NCBI GenBank assembly: GCA_030583925.1
Contig: CP129482.1
Coordinates: forward strand, 3,410,001 to 3,474,000
Direction of reading: 5' to 3'
Origin: Anaerolineales bacterium
GTDB taxonomy: Bacteria; Chloroflexota; Anaerolineae; Anaerolineales; Villigracilaceae
Length of the DNA stretch: 64,000 bases
Part shown: one piece after another, positions 1-7,970 of the stretch
Position numbering within the stretch: position 1 is the first letter of the stretch
Layout of the letters: each line of letters starts with the position of its first letter
Position numbers and translations under genes: made by a program
Notes under the pieces: model-generated
Seen by the model: only the letters and a program-made list of their open reading frames with translations
What the model was told of the DNA's origin: nothing
Database searches by the model: none

Positions 1-1270
1 CGGTTCTATAATACCCCACATCCACCGAATATGTCCTTCCACGTTTGATAACTTGGCGGACCAAATTTGTCCCGTAGCGATAACCCAAGTGACGATAATC
101 CGGGACGGAGAGAATCAGCATATCCGCCTGTTTGCCGACTTCGATGGAACCGATCAAATCGGACCTTCGGACTGCATACGCGGCGTTGACCGTCGCGGCG
201 GCGATGGCTTGCGCCGGGGTGATTCGCATTGCTCGGCACGCCAGCGCGATGATAAATTGCATCGATTCATTCCACGTGGTGCCCGGGTTGCAATCGGTGG
301 CGAGCGCGAAGTACGCGTCGGCGGCGATTAACTTTTGGGCAGGGGTGTAATGATTTTCGGCGAGACCGAACGGTGTGCCGGGGAGCGACACAGCCACCGT
401 CTCCGATTTTGCCAACGCGGCAATGTCCGCATCGGATGTGACAACCAAATGATCTGCGGACGCCGCGCCCAACTCCGCCGCGAGCGCGGCTCCGCCGAGA
501 TTGTCGAACTCGTCGGCGTGGATCTTGATGGGGAATCCCAGCGACCCAGCCGAACTCAGGATCAGACGCGATTGGTTTAAGTCGAAGGCTTTGGTTTCGC
601 AGAACACATCCACAAACGGGAGCGGATGGCGCGGCGCGTGAGTCCCCCACCATTCTTTGAGCATCGGCAGCATCGTCTCGCAGACGAGATCGGTGTAGCC
701 TTGCGGGTCGTCTTTGTATTCGGGCGCGATGGCGTGCGCGCCGAGGAACGTGATGGCGAGGTCGAGCGGACCTTCATCGTCGAGCGCGAGCAGGGCTTTG
801 AGCAGGCGCAGTTCGGTCGCGGTTTGCAGTCCGTAGCCCGTCTTCGCTTCGACGGTGGTTGTGCCGTGCGCGAACATACGCAGGAGACGCGCGCGCGTCT
901 GCGCGATCAACGCTTCGATGGAAGCCACCCGCGTCGCGCGGACCGTGGAGAGGATGCCGCCACCTTCAGCCAGAATCTCCAAGTAAGGCTTGCCCGCCAT
1001 CTTCATCTCGAATTCGTTGGCGCGGTCGCCGCCCCAAATGACGTGCGTGTGCGGGTCCACGAAGCCGGGCATCAGCACGCATCCGCTCGCGTCGAGAGTC
1101 GGTTCGTCGGGATAGGCGGCTTTCATTTCGGCTGTCGTTCCAACCGCGACTATTTTTTCATCGCGCACCACAACCGCGCCATCCTCGATGATGCCGAGGT
1201 TGCCGAGGCTTCGTCCGCGTTGCGGTCCGCCTTGCAGGGTGAGGAGTTGGGAGGAGGAGTGGATGAGCAT
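1..1270 (-). CDS. hutI: imidazolonepropionase, 3' end beyond window
   Basis: Amidohydrolase of histidine degradation, hydrolysing imidazolone-5-propionate to N-formimino-glutamate in the cytoplasm. The frame reads from ATG at 1270 without a stop to the window edge, giving about 423 codons, near the family's full length. Visible motifs are the metal-binding FVDPHTHVIWGGDR, GTTTVEAKTGYGL, KIHADEFDNLGG and the late ALATDCNPGT with its metal Asp. The start MLIHSSSQLLTLQGG precedes the usual beta-sandwich segment. A TATAAT box lies upstream at 1299-1304 (minus strand). No other hut gene is in the window. A degenerate copy of this gene's first 15 codons occurs at 2173-2216. Confidence 0.9.
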   Translation of the reverse strand, partial: MLIHSSSQLLTLQGGPQRGRSLGNLGIIEDGAVVVRDEKIVAVGTTAEMKAAYPDEPTLDASGCVLMPGFVDPHTHVIWGGDRANEFEMKMAGKPYLEILAEGGGILSTVRATRVASIEALIAQTRARLLRMFAHGTTTVEAKTGYGLQTATELRLLKALLALDDEGPLDLAITFLGAHAIAPEYKDDPQGYTDLVCETMLPMLKEWWGTHAPRHPLPFVDVFCETKAFDLNQSRLILSSAGSLGFPIKIHADEFDNLGGAALAAELGAASADHLVVTSDADIAALAKSETVAVSLPGTPFGLAENHYTPAQKLIAADAYFALATDCNPGTTWNESMQFIIALACRAMRITPAQAIAAATVNAAYAVRRSDLIGSIEVGKQADMLILSVPDYRHLGYRYGTNLVRQVIKRGRTYSVDVGYYRT

Positions 1271-1279
1271 GAGAAAACC

Positions 1280-1307
1280 AGAGAATAGAGATTGGAGAAT
1301 TATAGAT
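1280..1307. repeat. heptamer array upstream of hutI
   Basis: Four consecutive 7-mers: AGAGAAT, AGAGATT, GGAGAAT, TATAGAT. It is one of the period-7 arrays scattered through the window. Confidence 0.5.
1299..1304 (-). promoter_or_regulatory. -10 box for hutI
   Basis: TATAAT on the minus strand, about 28 bases before the hutI ATG. It lies inside a short period-7 array (1280-1307). No convincing -35 was found. Confidence 0.4.
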
Positions 1308-1357
1308 CGGCTGGTGGGGTTATTTAACCACAGATGTTTCCCGCCTGGCAACTAAAG

Positions 1358-1363
1358 TATAAT
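1358..1363 (+). promoter_or_regulatory. -10 box for brnT1
   Basis: TATAAT 16 bases before the ATG at 1380, in the context AGTATAATTGTG. The second brnT (AGTATAATTTGGG) and the minus-strand antitoxin-like gene (GTATAATTTGGG) have nearly the same context. Confidence 0.5.
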
Positions 1364-1379
1364 TGTGCCAGGAGCCAGC

Positions 1380-1661
1380 ATGAAACCCAATTTCGAGTGG
1401 GATCCTGAGAAGGCACAAAGGAATATTCGTAAACACGATGTTGGCTTTGAGGAAGCAGTTTCTGTTTTCGATGACCCAATGTTCATCACTGTATTTGATG
1501 AAGAACATTCAGACGATGAAGAACGTTACATCACAATTGGTTTGTCAAACAAAAACAGACTTCTGTTGGTGGCGCACACCGAACGAGATGACCGCATTCG
1601 TATGATCAGCGCAAGAAAGGCGACAAAAAATGAAGAAAAATTCTATGAAGAAACGAGATGA
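1380..1661 (+). CDS. brnT: BrnT-family toxin (module 1)
   Basis: About 93 residues with the BrnT layout: N-terminal FEWDPEKAQRNIRKHDVGFEEA, central FDDPMF, DDEERYITIG, and the C-terminal RIRMISARKATKNEE. BrnT toxins are RelE-fold ribonucleases that stop translation and are neutralised by BrnA. The ATG at 1380 is preceded by AGGAG at 1370-1374 and is preferred over an upstream GTG at 1365. The downstream antitoxin overlaps its end by 32 bp, the usual toxin-first order of brnTA. A second module with a related antitoxin lies at 48325-48913. Confidence 0.85.
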   Translation: MKPNFEWDPEKAQRNIRKHDVGFEEAVSVFDDPMFITVFDEEHSDDEERYITIGLSNKNRLLLVAHTERDDRIRMISARKATKNEEKFYEETR

Positions 1662-1869
1662 TTACGAATTACGAGAGGAATACGACCTCTCGAAAATGAT
1701 CGTTTTACCCAAAGGCCGTTTTGATCCAAAGCGCAGGCTCGGAACGAATGTCGTCGTCCTCGAACCAGAAATTGCAAAGGCATTTCCAAGCGATGAGGCT
1801 GTCAATGAAGCCTTGCGGTTACTTTTGAGGGCGGCAAAAATTCCACAGGAAACAACAGCCACCCGCTAA
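1630..1869 (+). CDS. brnA: BrnA-like antitoxin (module 1)
   Basis: A 79-residue basic protein overlapping the brnT 3' end. It is assigned by position and by similarity to the antitoxin of module 2: the two share EYD(F/L)SK near the N-terminus and a C-terminal acidic/helical segment (EIAKAFPSDEAVNEALRLLLRA here, DVAEYFPDSESVNEALRSL there). That segment resembles a short ribbon-helix-helix DNA-binding region, so autorepression is likely but inferred. Translation could instead begin at the internal ATG at 1645. A terminator follows at 1882-1916. Confidence 0.7.
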   Translation: MKKNSMKKRDDYELREEYDLSKMIVLPKGRFDPKRRLGTNVVVLEPEIAKAFPSDEAVNEALRLLLRAAKIPQETTATR

Positions 1870-1881
1870 AAATTGACGCAC

Positions 1882-1916
1882 AAAAAATCCCCGTTTGAAA
1901 GAACGGGGATTTTTTG
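1882..1916 (+). terminator. terminator after brnTA module 1
   Basis: The stem TCCCCGTTT/AACGGGGA lies between an A-run and TTTTTT, so it can act in both directions. It ends the brnTA transcript and the convergent minus-strand gene at 1923. Confidence 0.8.
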
Positions 1917-1922
1917 TTCTTC

Positions 1923-2144
1923 TTAGAAAAATTCCTTCCACATCTCTTCCGTCAAACCACGCGCTTGGGCACTTTTGCTGATCTGACGCATTACGTCTTC
2001 GAGCGATTGACTGGATTCAGCAACATCCAGCAGGCGAAGACTGAGGAGCAATTCTATTTTCCTGCGTTCTGCATCAGACGCGGAGCGGAACGCCTTGGCG
2101 GCTTGAGAGGTCACTTTTACGGCAATCGTTTCCATGGCGGTCAT
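1923..2144 (-). CDS. small antitoxin-like protein
   Basis: A 73-residue protein (METIAVKVTSQAAKAF, then SDAERRKIELLLSLRL and SLEDVMRQISKSAQARGLT). It resembles widespread, unnamed small antitoxin-like proteins that begin with a beta-strand followed by helices. No toxin gene lies next to it; downstream is only the shared terminator. It may be an orphan antitoxin carried in the same insert as brnTA. Promoter TATAAT at 2168-2173. Function not established. Confidence 0.55.
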   Translation of the reverse strand: MTAMETIAVKVTSQAAKAFRSASDAERRKIELLLSLRLLDVAESSQSLEDVMRQISKSAQARGLTEEMWKEFF

Positions 2145-2167
2145 TTCTGTCTCGCTTTTCGTCCCAA

Positions 2168-2173
2168 ATTATA
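2168..2173 (-). promoter_or_regulatory. -10 box of the antitoxin-like gene
   Basis: TATAAT on the minus strand, context GTATAATTTGGG, directly next to the truncated hutI 5'-end copy. Confidence 0.45.
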
Positions 2174-2216
2174 CCTGCTTTGGGATGGTGAGGAGTTGGA
2201 AAGAATTGATGAGCAT
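2173..2216 (-). pseudogene. relic copy of the hutI 5' end
   Basis: Reads MLINSFQLLTIPKQV then stop, matching MLIHSSSQLLTL of hutI. The similarity continues upstream: both copies have the segment TGGGGT-ATTTAACCACAGA (about 1315-1334 and 2249-2268). The relic and the real gene therefore bracket the brnTA/antitoxin insert as imperfect direct repeats. Confidence 0.6.
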
Positions 2217-2433
2217 GGTAATTCTCAGTAAACAGTATCGGCGATCAGTGGGGTAATTTAACCACAGAAAAACATTGATTGACGGACAAATTGCACATAC
2301 TTTTCAATGTTTTCTCCCCACCCTATCGCACCTGCAATCAAACTGGGGAAATTTACAACCTTTTTACATCGTCCCCACACTCTCATAATCCCCTCCTTCT
2401 ACAATTGCAACGCAGTAAAGGAGATGCAATCAG

Positions 2434-2862
2434 ATGGTCCAATTACGCAAAAGCGGATTAATCGCGATACTCGTTTGCGCGTTCCTTGTCGGCATTCTCT
2501 TGCCGATTCTTTTGCTTGATGCGCCGACAAGCGATGTATCCATAACCGCAGTGCCTCCAAGCGATACGCCCACGCCGAGTCCATCCCCTGTTGTTTCAAA
2601 CAATGAGAACGCCTACTATCGCGTCAACGGAAACGATAAATTGCCCAAATTGAAACGTCTCTTCGGTGAGGATACCGACCTCACTCTCGTGTTAACAGAC
2701 AGCAACGGGAAGGAAGTTCTACGGCTCGAACATCTCTATACCCTGCAAACCGACCTCAACGCCCTCGTTCCACCCGGCGACTACACGGCAACTTTTTATG
2801 ACGGCAACGGAACAAAGTTGACGCCCGCCAGCCCTGTTTCCGATACTCTCACTATCAAATAA
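2434..2862 (+). CDS. secreted or membrane-anchored hypothetical protein
   Basis: 142 residues. An N-terminal hydrophobic helix (about residues 8-30) is followed by a Pro/Ser/Thr-rich linker (TPTPSPSPVV) and a small domain (about 55-142) with beta-strand-like character (LTLVLTDSNGKEVLRLEHLY, then LNALVPPGDYTATFYD). AAGGAG precedes the ATG. It lies 5 bp upstream of an esterase with a similar N-terminus, so both are probably exported and co-transcribed. Family not recognised. Confidence 0.6.
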   Translation: MVQLRKSGLIAILVCAFLVGILLPILLLDAPTSDVSITAVPPSDTPTPSPSPVVSNNENAYYRVNGNDKLPKLKRLFGEDTDLTLVLTDSNGKEVLRLEHLYTLQTDLNALVPPGDYTATFYDGNGTKLTPASPVSDTLTIK

Positions 2863-2867
2863 ACCTC

Positions 2868-3881
2868 ATGATTAACATCAAAAAGATTTCATTCATCGCG
2901 CTCATTGCGCTCGTCATCGTCGCTGGGATGGGTATTGGAATTGCGGTTCGGCTGAAAATAAACGCGTCTCCAAGCACACAGCCAACTGAACCGAAAGCAG
3001 AAGCGACGGCTCAACCTCAAACGGAAATCGTCTCCACCGCCCCATCTCCAGCCTCCGCATCGTCGAACGAGATATACGCCGTCACCGTGAGAAAAGATAT
3101 ACCCTACGGCTCTGCTTCCGATCTCACGCTCAAACTCGATGTTTATACGCCAAACGGAACGGACGGCGCGACGCCAGCCGTCATCTTTATTCATGGCGGC
3201 GGCTTTCACGGCGGAAGCAAAAACGGCGTGGCAGATGAAGCGGAAATGCTTGCCAGTTATGGCGTTGCAGTCGTCGCAGTGGACTATCGCCTCTCGGATA
3301 CCGCCATCTTCCCCGCCCCGCTCCACGATGTGAAAGGCGTCGTGCGTTTCATTAAAGCGCATGCAAGCGAATACAACATTAACCCTGACGCCATCTTTGC
3401 GCTCGGAGAATCAGCGGGAGGCGTGCTCGCGTCGCTTCTCGGCGTGACGGAAAACGATCCGTCGCTCGAGGGCGACATCGGCGGCAACCTCGGCTATTCA
3501 TCGGACATTGCGGGCGTGGTCAACATCTCGGGCTCGTATGTCGCGTCCATCGTGGATACGATGTCCAGCGGGATCAAACGCTCCATCGGAAGAGAAACGG
3601 GTTGCGATCCTGTACCAAGCCCGGAGTGTGCGTCCACGTATCAGGCGCTTTCCGCAGAGACTTACATTTCATCCGACGACGCGCCGTTTCTTATCCTGCA
3701 TGGCGACCAGGATCAAAGTGTGCCGCTCATCCAAGCGACAACGCTGAACGATGAATTGCTCACCGCAGGCGTGTCAAGCGAAATCTATGTCGGCGCCGGG
3801 TATGGGCATGTCGAAGGATTGCTTGCTCACTTCATGCCTGAGGTCATAAATTTTATAAACGCAAATGGAGTTGGAAGATAA
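2868..3881 (+). CDS. alpha/beta hydrolase (esterase/lipase)
   Basis: 337 residues. A signal-anchor helix (about 8-28) and a low-complexity Pro/Thr/Ala linker precede an alpha/beta-hydrolase domain of the BD-FAE/carboxylesterase type. The oxyanion loop is HGGGFHGG, the nucleophile elbow is GESAGG, the acid is in the LILHGDQDQSVP segment and the His is in GYGHVEG. It probably acts on small esters outside the membrane. It is paired with the upstream small secreted protein (5-bp gap) and followed by a bidirectional terminator. Confidence 0.8.
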   Translation: MINIKKISFIALIALVIVAGMGIGIAVRLKINASPSTQPTEPKAEATAQPQTEIVSTAPSPASASSNEIYAVTVRKDIPYGSASDLTLKLDVYTPNGTDGATPAVIFIHGGGFHGGSKNGVADEAEMLASYGVAVVAVDYRLSDTAIFPAPLHDVKGVVRFIKAHASEYNINPDAIFALGESAGGVLASLLGVTENDPSLEGDIGGNLGYSSDIAGVVNISGSYVASIVDTMSSGIKRSIGRETGCDPVPSPECASTYQALSAETYISSDDAPFLILHGDQDQSVPLIQATTLNDELLTAGVSSEIYVGAGYGHVEGLLAHFMPEVINFINANGVGR

Positions 3882-3965
3882 GTTCGACAATAGGTGAGGA
3901 TTCCCCCACGTTTGACTCTGCGAGTGCGCTTTCGTAGGGTTCGATCCCAAATTGCAGAACGAAAC

Positions 3966-4001
3966 AAAAAGAGGATGCCATCATCACGGCATCCTCTTTT
4001 T
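3966..4001 (+). terminator. bidirectional terminator
   Basis: The stem AAAGAGGATGCC/GGCATCCTCTTT with flanking A and T runs separates the converging esterase and SCP2 genes. Confidence 0.85.
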
Positions 4002-4023
4002 ATATGTATTGAATCAGGCTTAA

Positions 4024-4344
4024 TTACATGAACAAAGACATCAGCTTCGTGGCTTCGCCCATGTCGCCGCTGATTTTGGCTTTACCCATGAGCAATGCCT
4101 TGGTCGGGTCCAACTTGCCTTCCGCCACAGCCAGAATATCCGCAGTGTCGGCTGTGACTGTGATCTCAGGCTTGGGGTGCGCTCCCTTATTGATGGTGAC
4201 CTGGCTATCTTTGATCACCACATTCCACTGCCCCGCCTGCGACCCAGTGACATTCACCTGGATGGAAGTATCCACCCCTTTGGCTTTATCCACCTTGAAC
4301 GCCTTGGGCGCCATTGCGATTAAACCTTCGATTGTGTATGCCAT
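4024..4344 (-). CDS. SCP2 sterol-binding domain protein
   Basis: 106 residues, a stand-alone SCP2 fold: the pattern VNVTGSQAGQWNVVIKDSQ, then PEITVTADTADILAVAEGKLDP and MGKAKISGDMGEATKL is typical. Such proteins bind lipids or acyl chains in a hydrophobic pocket; the ligand is unknown. GAGGAGA precedes the ATG. It is a monocistronic unit ended by the terminator at 3966-4001. Confidence 0.85.
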   Translation of the reverse strand: MAYTIEGLIAMAPKAFKVDKAKGVDTSIQVNVTGSQAGQWNVVIKDSQVTINKGAHPKPEITVTADTADILAVAEGKLDPTKALLMGKAKISGDMGEATKLMSLFM

Positions 4345-4392
4345 GATAAATCTCCTCTTTGATTTTTTTAGCCAGCAACCAACATTATAGCA

Positions 4393-4962
4393 TCACATCT
4401 TTGTGTTCTTCAACAAATACGTTGTCAAACTTCCCTCTTTCGGCGGCATGGAATAGACGAAGATAAGATTCGGCTCATCGAACAGGGACGGCTCCCACTC
4501 TGAAAAATCTGCGGAGATGGAAACGATTCTCGCGCCGATTTTGAGCTGGTTCGCCAAATGGGAAGCGAGTCGCGGCATCTGACGGGATGTGGCGTAGATG
4601 AAAACCACGTCCGCGGCTTTCAGGTCGGCGGTGAAAAAATTTCCCCATTTGAGCTGAATCTTCTTCCCAAATCCGCTGGCTATGACTCTCAGCCAGATTA
4701 ACGCGTTTTGCACGGGTCCAATCTCGACGCCGACGGCTCGCGCGCCGAATTCTTGCGCCGCGATCAACAAGACTCGCCCATCCCCCGCGCCGAGATCGTA
4801 CAAAACTTCGTTCGGCTGGAGATTCGCCAATTTCAACGCCGCACGGATGCGCTCTGGATTCGTCGGACGCGAGGGCAATCCATACAACGCGGGGACGAAA
4901 ACCCAAAGCAAGCCGAGAAGAAAGAGAAAGATGAAGAAGCCGTAAAGAATTAGAAGGACCAT
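4393..4962 (-). CDS. membrane-anchored class I SAM methyltransferase
   Basis: 189 residues. A hydrophobic helix (about 2-27) is followed by a Rossmann methyltransferase core: motif I LYDLGAGDGRVLL, motif II VGVEIG, motif IV DVVFIYATS. The length and N-terminal anchor fit a family of small bacterial methyltransferases found at the membrane. Substrate unknown. Its 5' side abuts a pair of palindromes (4971-5020). Confidence 0.7.
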   Translation of the reverse strand: MVLLILYGFFIFLFLLGLLWVFVPALYGLPSRPTNPERIRAALKLANLQPNEVLYDLGAGDGRVLLIAAQEFGARAVGVEIGPVQNALIWLRVIASGFGKKIQLKWGNFFTADLKAADVVFIYATSRQMPRLASHLANQLKIGARIVSISADFSEWEPSLFDEPNLIFVYSMPPKEGSLTTYLLKNTKM

Positions 4963-4970
4963 CGTTGTTC

Positions 4971-5020
4971 AGCCGTCTTCAGACGGCTTCGTAATGATAG
5001 CACGGGGCTTTAGTCCCGTG
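4971..5020. repeat. tandem pair of variable-stem palindromes
   Basis: The first hairpin is AGCCGTCTTCAGACGGCT (4971-4988). The second is CACGGG/CCCGTG around GCTTTAGT (5001-5020). The second supplies the last codons and stop of the MFS gene (MPARD then TAA). Confidence 0.75.
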
Positions 5021-6218
5021 CGGGCATGCCTGTAAACCGTCTCGTCCATGCAAGGACGCGCGGCAGAATCACGACTCGTTGAGTCAACTCGCCCAACGCG
5101 ATGAGCGCGAAGACATTGAACAAGCCCGACACGACCACGATGGGAAAGAAACCAAAGCGCGTATAAATAAAAGTGGAAAGCAATGCGCCGATAGCGCGTC
5201 CCAGTGAGTGACCCGTCAGGTTGAACGACAGCAACGTAGCGCGCGCTTCAGGGACGAGTTCAGACATCAACGGGATGTGGCTGACCATGATGTACTCGAA
5301 GGTGATGTAATAGAAGAAGAGACCAACCAATGCGCCGACGGGAGTTGTGCCAATAAACGGAAGCGCCAACGCGGCGAGCGCGTTCCCGACCAAGCCGATG
5401 ACCAGCGCGCGCGTCTTGCCCAGCCGATCGGTCGTCAACGCGACCAAGCCCTCGCCGCTGAGTTCGGAGAGTCCGATCACGGCGGAGGCGCCAGCCAGCG
5501 CGGTGATTTGTAGTCCGAACGAATCTTCGAGCCACACGCCAAAGATGAGATTCACCAATTCATTGCTCGCGCTCGCCCACAATGCAATCGAGATTCCCGC
5601 CAGCGCGGTGGTGTTCGTTAGCACCGCGCGGAAGTTGGCGCGTGAGTCGGAGGTCCGAACATGATGCGGGTCTTCGTGGGGGATCATCCGCCAAAGGGCG
5701 ATAAACATTCCCACGCCGAGTCCAGCCAAAAGTGGGAAAGGAGCCGTCCAGCCATAGCGGTTGATCAGCCAGCCCATGAGGGGAATCCCCGCGATGAACG
5801 ATAACGACCATGCCACTTCGGTGATCGCCAGCGCGGTGCCGCGTCGTTCGTATGGAACGCGGTCGCCGAAGTAGGCTTGCATGGCGGGGTCGAATAAATA
5901 TTTGCCGAGGATGGCGAGCAACATCGCCGCGCTGAGAGTGTAGATGTTCGGCGCGAACGCGACCACCCCCATGCCAAGCGTGAACGACAGTGCGCCCGCG
6001 AGCATCCCAAATTTTCGCCCGCGTTGATCGGCGAAGGACGCTAACGCTGGGCTGAGCGCGCCGACCAACGAACGCGCGGTGATGGCAAATGAAAATGTCG
6101 TCAAGTCTACGCCCAGCCCGCGCGCAAACACCGCGAGGAACGGGTACACCATGCGATGCATCGTGTTGAGGATCGTCCGCAAAAGCATGAAAACGAGAAG
6201 TTGAAATCGAAGGCGCAT
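5010..6218 (-). CDS. MFS transporter
   Basis: 402 residues from ATG at 6218 (MRLRFQLLVFMLLRTILNT). About 12 hydrophobic segments and the inter-helix 2/3 motif (PALASFADQRGRKFGML) define a major facilitator; an internal LTTDRLGKTRA loop starts the second half. The substrate cannot be told. An in-frame upstream ATG at 6299 would add 27 residues partly encoded by a period-7 repeat and is unlikely to be used. The C-terminal residues come from a palindrome. Confidence 0.8.
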   Translation of the reverse strand: MRLRFQLLVFMLLRTILNTMHRMVYPFLAVFARGLGVDLTTFSFAITARSLVGALSPALASFADQRGRKFGMLAGALSFTLGMGVVAFAPNIYTLSAAMLLAILGKYLFDPAMQAYFGDRVPYERRGTALAITEVAWSLSFIAGIPLMGWLINRYGWTAPFPLLAGLGVGMFIALWRMIPHEDPHHVRTSDSRANFRAVLTNTTALAGISIALWASASNELVNLIFGVWLEDSFGLQITALAGASAVIGLSELSGEGLVALTTDRLGKTRALVIGLVGNALAALALPFIGTTPVGALVGLFFYYITFEYIMVSHIPLMSELVPEARATLLSFNLTGHSLGRAIGALLSTFIYTRFGFFPIVVVSGLFNVFALIALGELTQRVVILPRVLAWTRRFTGMPARD

Positions 6219-6229
6219 GGTTGTAATAA

Positions 6230-6257
6230 GTAATTGGCAAATAGTAATTGGTAATTT
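6230..6257. repeat. heptamer array upstream of the MFS gene
   Basis: AGTAATT GGCAAAT AGTAATT GGTAATT: period 7, in the 5' region of the MFS gene. The same words occur in the palindrome at 28244-28281. Confidence 0.55.
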
Positions 6258-6345
6258 TTCACTTGACGGAGAGAAGCCGCAGAATTTTACCCTACCCATG
6301 TGTAACGCTTGACCAAACCGCCAATGGGGGTGACAATCGGCGCTT

Positions 6346-6828
6346 ATGGATTCACAACCACCCGCCAGCCTCGCCTTGGATTCTCTGGGAATCGAACACC
6401 GCGTCTTTGTCCACGGGACGCCTGTTCACTCCTTGGAGGAAGCCGCGTCCGCCCGAAGCCAGCGACCTGAGCAAGTTGTCCGCAGTATTTTGTTTCAGGT
6501 GCGGGCGGGCGAATTCGTGATGGCGTTGATGGCGGGACCCGCGCAAGTGGATTGGAAAAAACTGCGCGACCTCGTCAAACGCTCGCGCGTGCGGATGGCG
6601 ACCGAGGAGGAAGTGCTCGAAGTGACGGGCTATCGAGTCGGGACGGTGAGTCCGTTTGGGGTGAAGAATCAAGTCCGAGTGTTGATTGATCCGAGCGTGT
6701 TGAAGGAGGAGGAAATCTCCATCGGTTCGGGAGTCCGCAACACGGCGATCATCATGAAGAGCGCCGACTTAGTCCGCGCGTTGAACGGAGCGGAACAGGT
6801 CTCTTTGGCGGAAGAATCTCCATCGTAA
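6346..6828 (+). CDS. YbaK/EbsC-type aminoacyl-tRNA deacylase
   Basis: 160 residues, a stand-alone editing domain related to ProX/YbaK, which hydrolyses mischarged aminoacyl-tRNAs (Cys- or Ala-tRNA-Pro in known members). Motifs seen: VVRSILFQV with the following [18 protein letters not shown], then [14 protein letters not shown] and [12 protein letters not shown]. The specific mischarged substrate cannot be predicted. Isolated gene. Confidence 0.8.
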   Translation: MDSQPPASLALDSLGIEHRVFVHGTPVHSLEEAASARSQRPEQVVRSILFQVRAGEFVMALMAGPAQVDWKKLRDLVKRSRVRMATEEEVLEVTGYRVGTVSPFGVKNQVRVLIDPSVLKEEEISIGSGVRNTAIIMKSADLVRALNGAEQVSLAEESPS

Positions 6829-6892
6829 GTCCTGCTCACGCAACAAGTTTGGGCACGCAGGGTTTGTAGTTTTAGATTTATTCGAGGTCATC

Positions 6893-7870
6893 ATGGTTTC
6901 TTTACAAGATTTATTGAGGTTGGCAAGTCGCACATTTGCCATCGGTATCGAGCAACTCCCTGCCGTGTTATGCGACGCGGGGACGGTGGCGTATCTTTTA
7001 TTGCGCGTGTCTGATTATCTCGAAGACAACGAGGATATGCCCGCTGAAAAAAAGGTCGAACTGCTCAACCTGTGGGCGGAGGTGTTGAACGGCTCCGCTG
7101 ACGTGCATGACCTCACAAAGCAAATTCAAGAGGCGGACACAACCAACCCCGACGCGGTCGTCGCGCAACATGCGGAAGACATTCTGGCGCGGCTGGCTCT
7201 GCTCCCCAAAGAAGTGCGCGAGATTATCGTGCTGAATGTCATCAACAGCACGCACGGCATGGCGCGGTGGGTAGAGCGCGGTCCGCAGGTCAATGACGAG
7301 GCGGACATGGACGATTACATGTTCGAGGTGGCGGGACGCGTGGGATATTTGCTGACGCACTTGTTCGCGTGGTATTCGCTGTTCATCCGTATCCGTATCA
7401 AGGAATTACTGCCGCTCGCGCGTGAATTTGGGCTGGCTCTACAAACCGTCAACGTGATTCGCGGCTTACGGAAGGACTACGAACGAGGCTGGGTCTATGT
7501 GCCAAAGAAATTTTTGGAGGCGGCGAATCTCTCGGCGCATGAACTCTTCCAGCCAGAGAACCGCGCCGAGGCGATTAAAGTGTTGGACATGCTCGCCGAC
7601 AAAGCCGAGCGTCACTTGCACGCGGCGCTGACGTGCGTCAAATCCCTGCCGCCGTGGCAGCACCGCATCCGCCTCGCCTGCATCTTCCCCCTCATGTTCG
7701 CCATCCGCACGCTCGCCATCAGCCGCCGCAACACGGACGTGTTCAACTCTGAGGCGAAGATCACGCGCGAGGAAGTGAAACGCATCGTCCGCGACGCCAC
7801 CTTGTGGGGCTGGTCGAACTGGTGGCTGGATAGTTATTCGGAGAAGTTGAACGTGGTGGCGGAGGAATAG
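6893..7870 (+). CDS. squalene/phytoene synthase family protein
   Basis: 325 residues, trans-isoprenyl head-to-head synthase fold. The first Asp-rich region is LRVSDYLEDNEDMP and the second is NVIRGLRKDYERGWVYVPKKF. SRTFAIGIEQLP near the N-terminus matches the FLxSRTF-like region of squalene synthases. It condenses two prenyl diphosphates (FPP or GGPP); squalene synthase activity feeding hopanoids seems likeliest, but no hpn or crt neighbour confirms it. Downstream lie two palindromes and then nfeD. Confidence 0.75.
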   Translation: MVSLQDLLRLASRTFAIGIEQLPAVLCDAGTVAYLLLRVSDYLEDNEDMPAEKKVELLNLWAEVLNGSADVHDLTKQIQEADTTNPDAVVAQHAEDILARLALLPKEVREIIVLNVINSTHGMARWVERGPQVNDEADMDDYMFEVAGRVGYLLTHLFAWYSLFIRIRIKELLPLAREFGLALQTVNVIRGLRKDYERGWVYVPKKFLEAANLSAHELFQPENRAEAIKVLDMLADKAERHLHAALTCVKSLPPWQHRIRLACIFPLMFAIRTLAISRRNTDVFNSEAKITREEVKRIVRDATLWGWSNWWLDSYSEKLNVVAEE

Positions 7871-7880
7871 CAAGTTCTCG

Positions 7881-7927
7881 GCGCAGTTGTACTGCGTCGA
7901 GGCAAGCGACAGTTTAACTGTCGCTTG
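7881..7927. repeat. pair of variable-stem palindromes
   Basis: CGCAGT-TGT-ACTGCG (7882-7896) and CAAGCGACAGTT-T-AACTGTCGCTTG (7903-7927). A rearranged version of the same pair occurs between the two 105-bp direct repeats at 19572-19613. Confidence 0.75.
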
Positions 7928-7958
7928 AACTTTCATTTGGTTACAGGGGGTTCGCAGT

Positions 7959-7964
7959 TATAAT
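7959..7964 (+). promoter_or_regulatory. -10 box implying leaderless nfeD mRNA
   Basis: TATAAT ends 6 bases before the GTG start at 7971, so the transcription start should coincide with the start codon. No ribosome binding site is present. Confidence 0.5.
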
Positions 7965-7970
7965 ACACTT

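Noticed and set aside
267..653. Frameshift in hutI
   Set aside because: On rereading the run of four G at about 553-556 the frame is continuous from 1270 to the edge.
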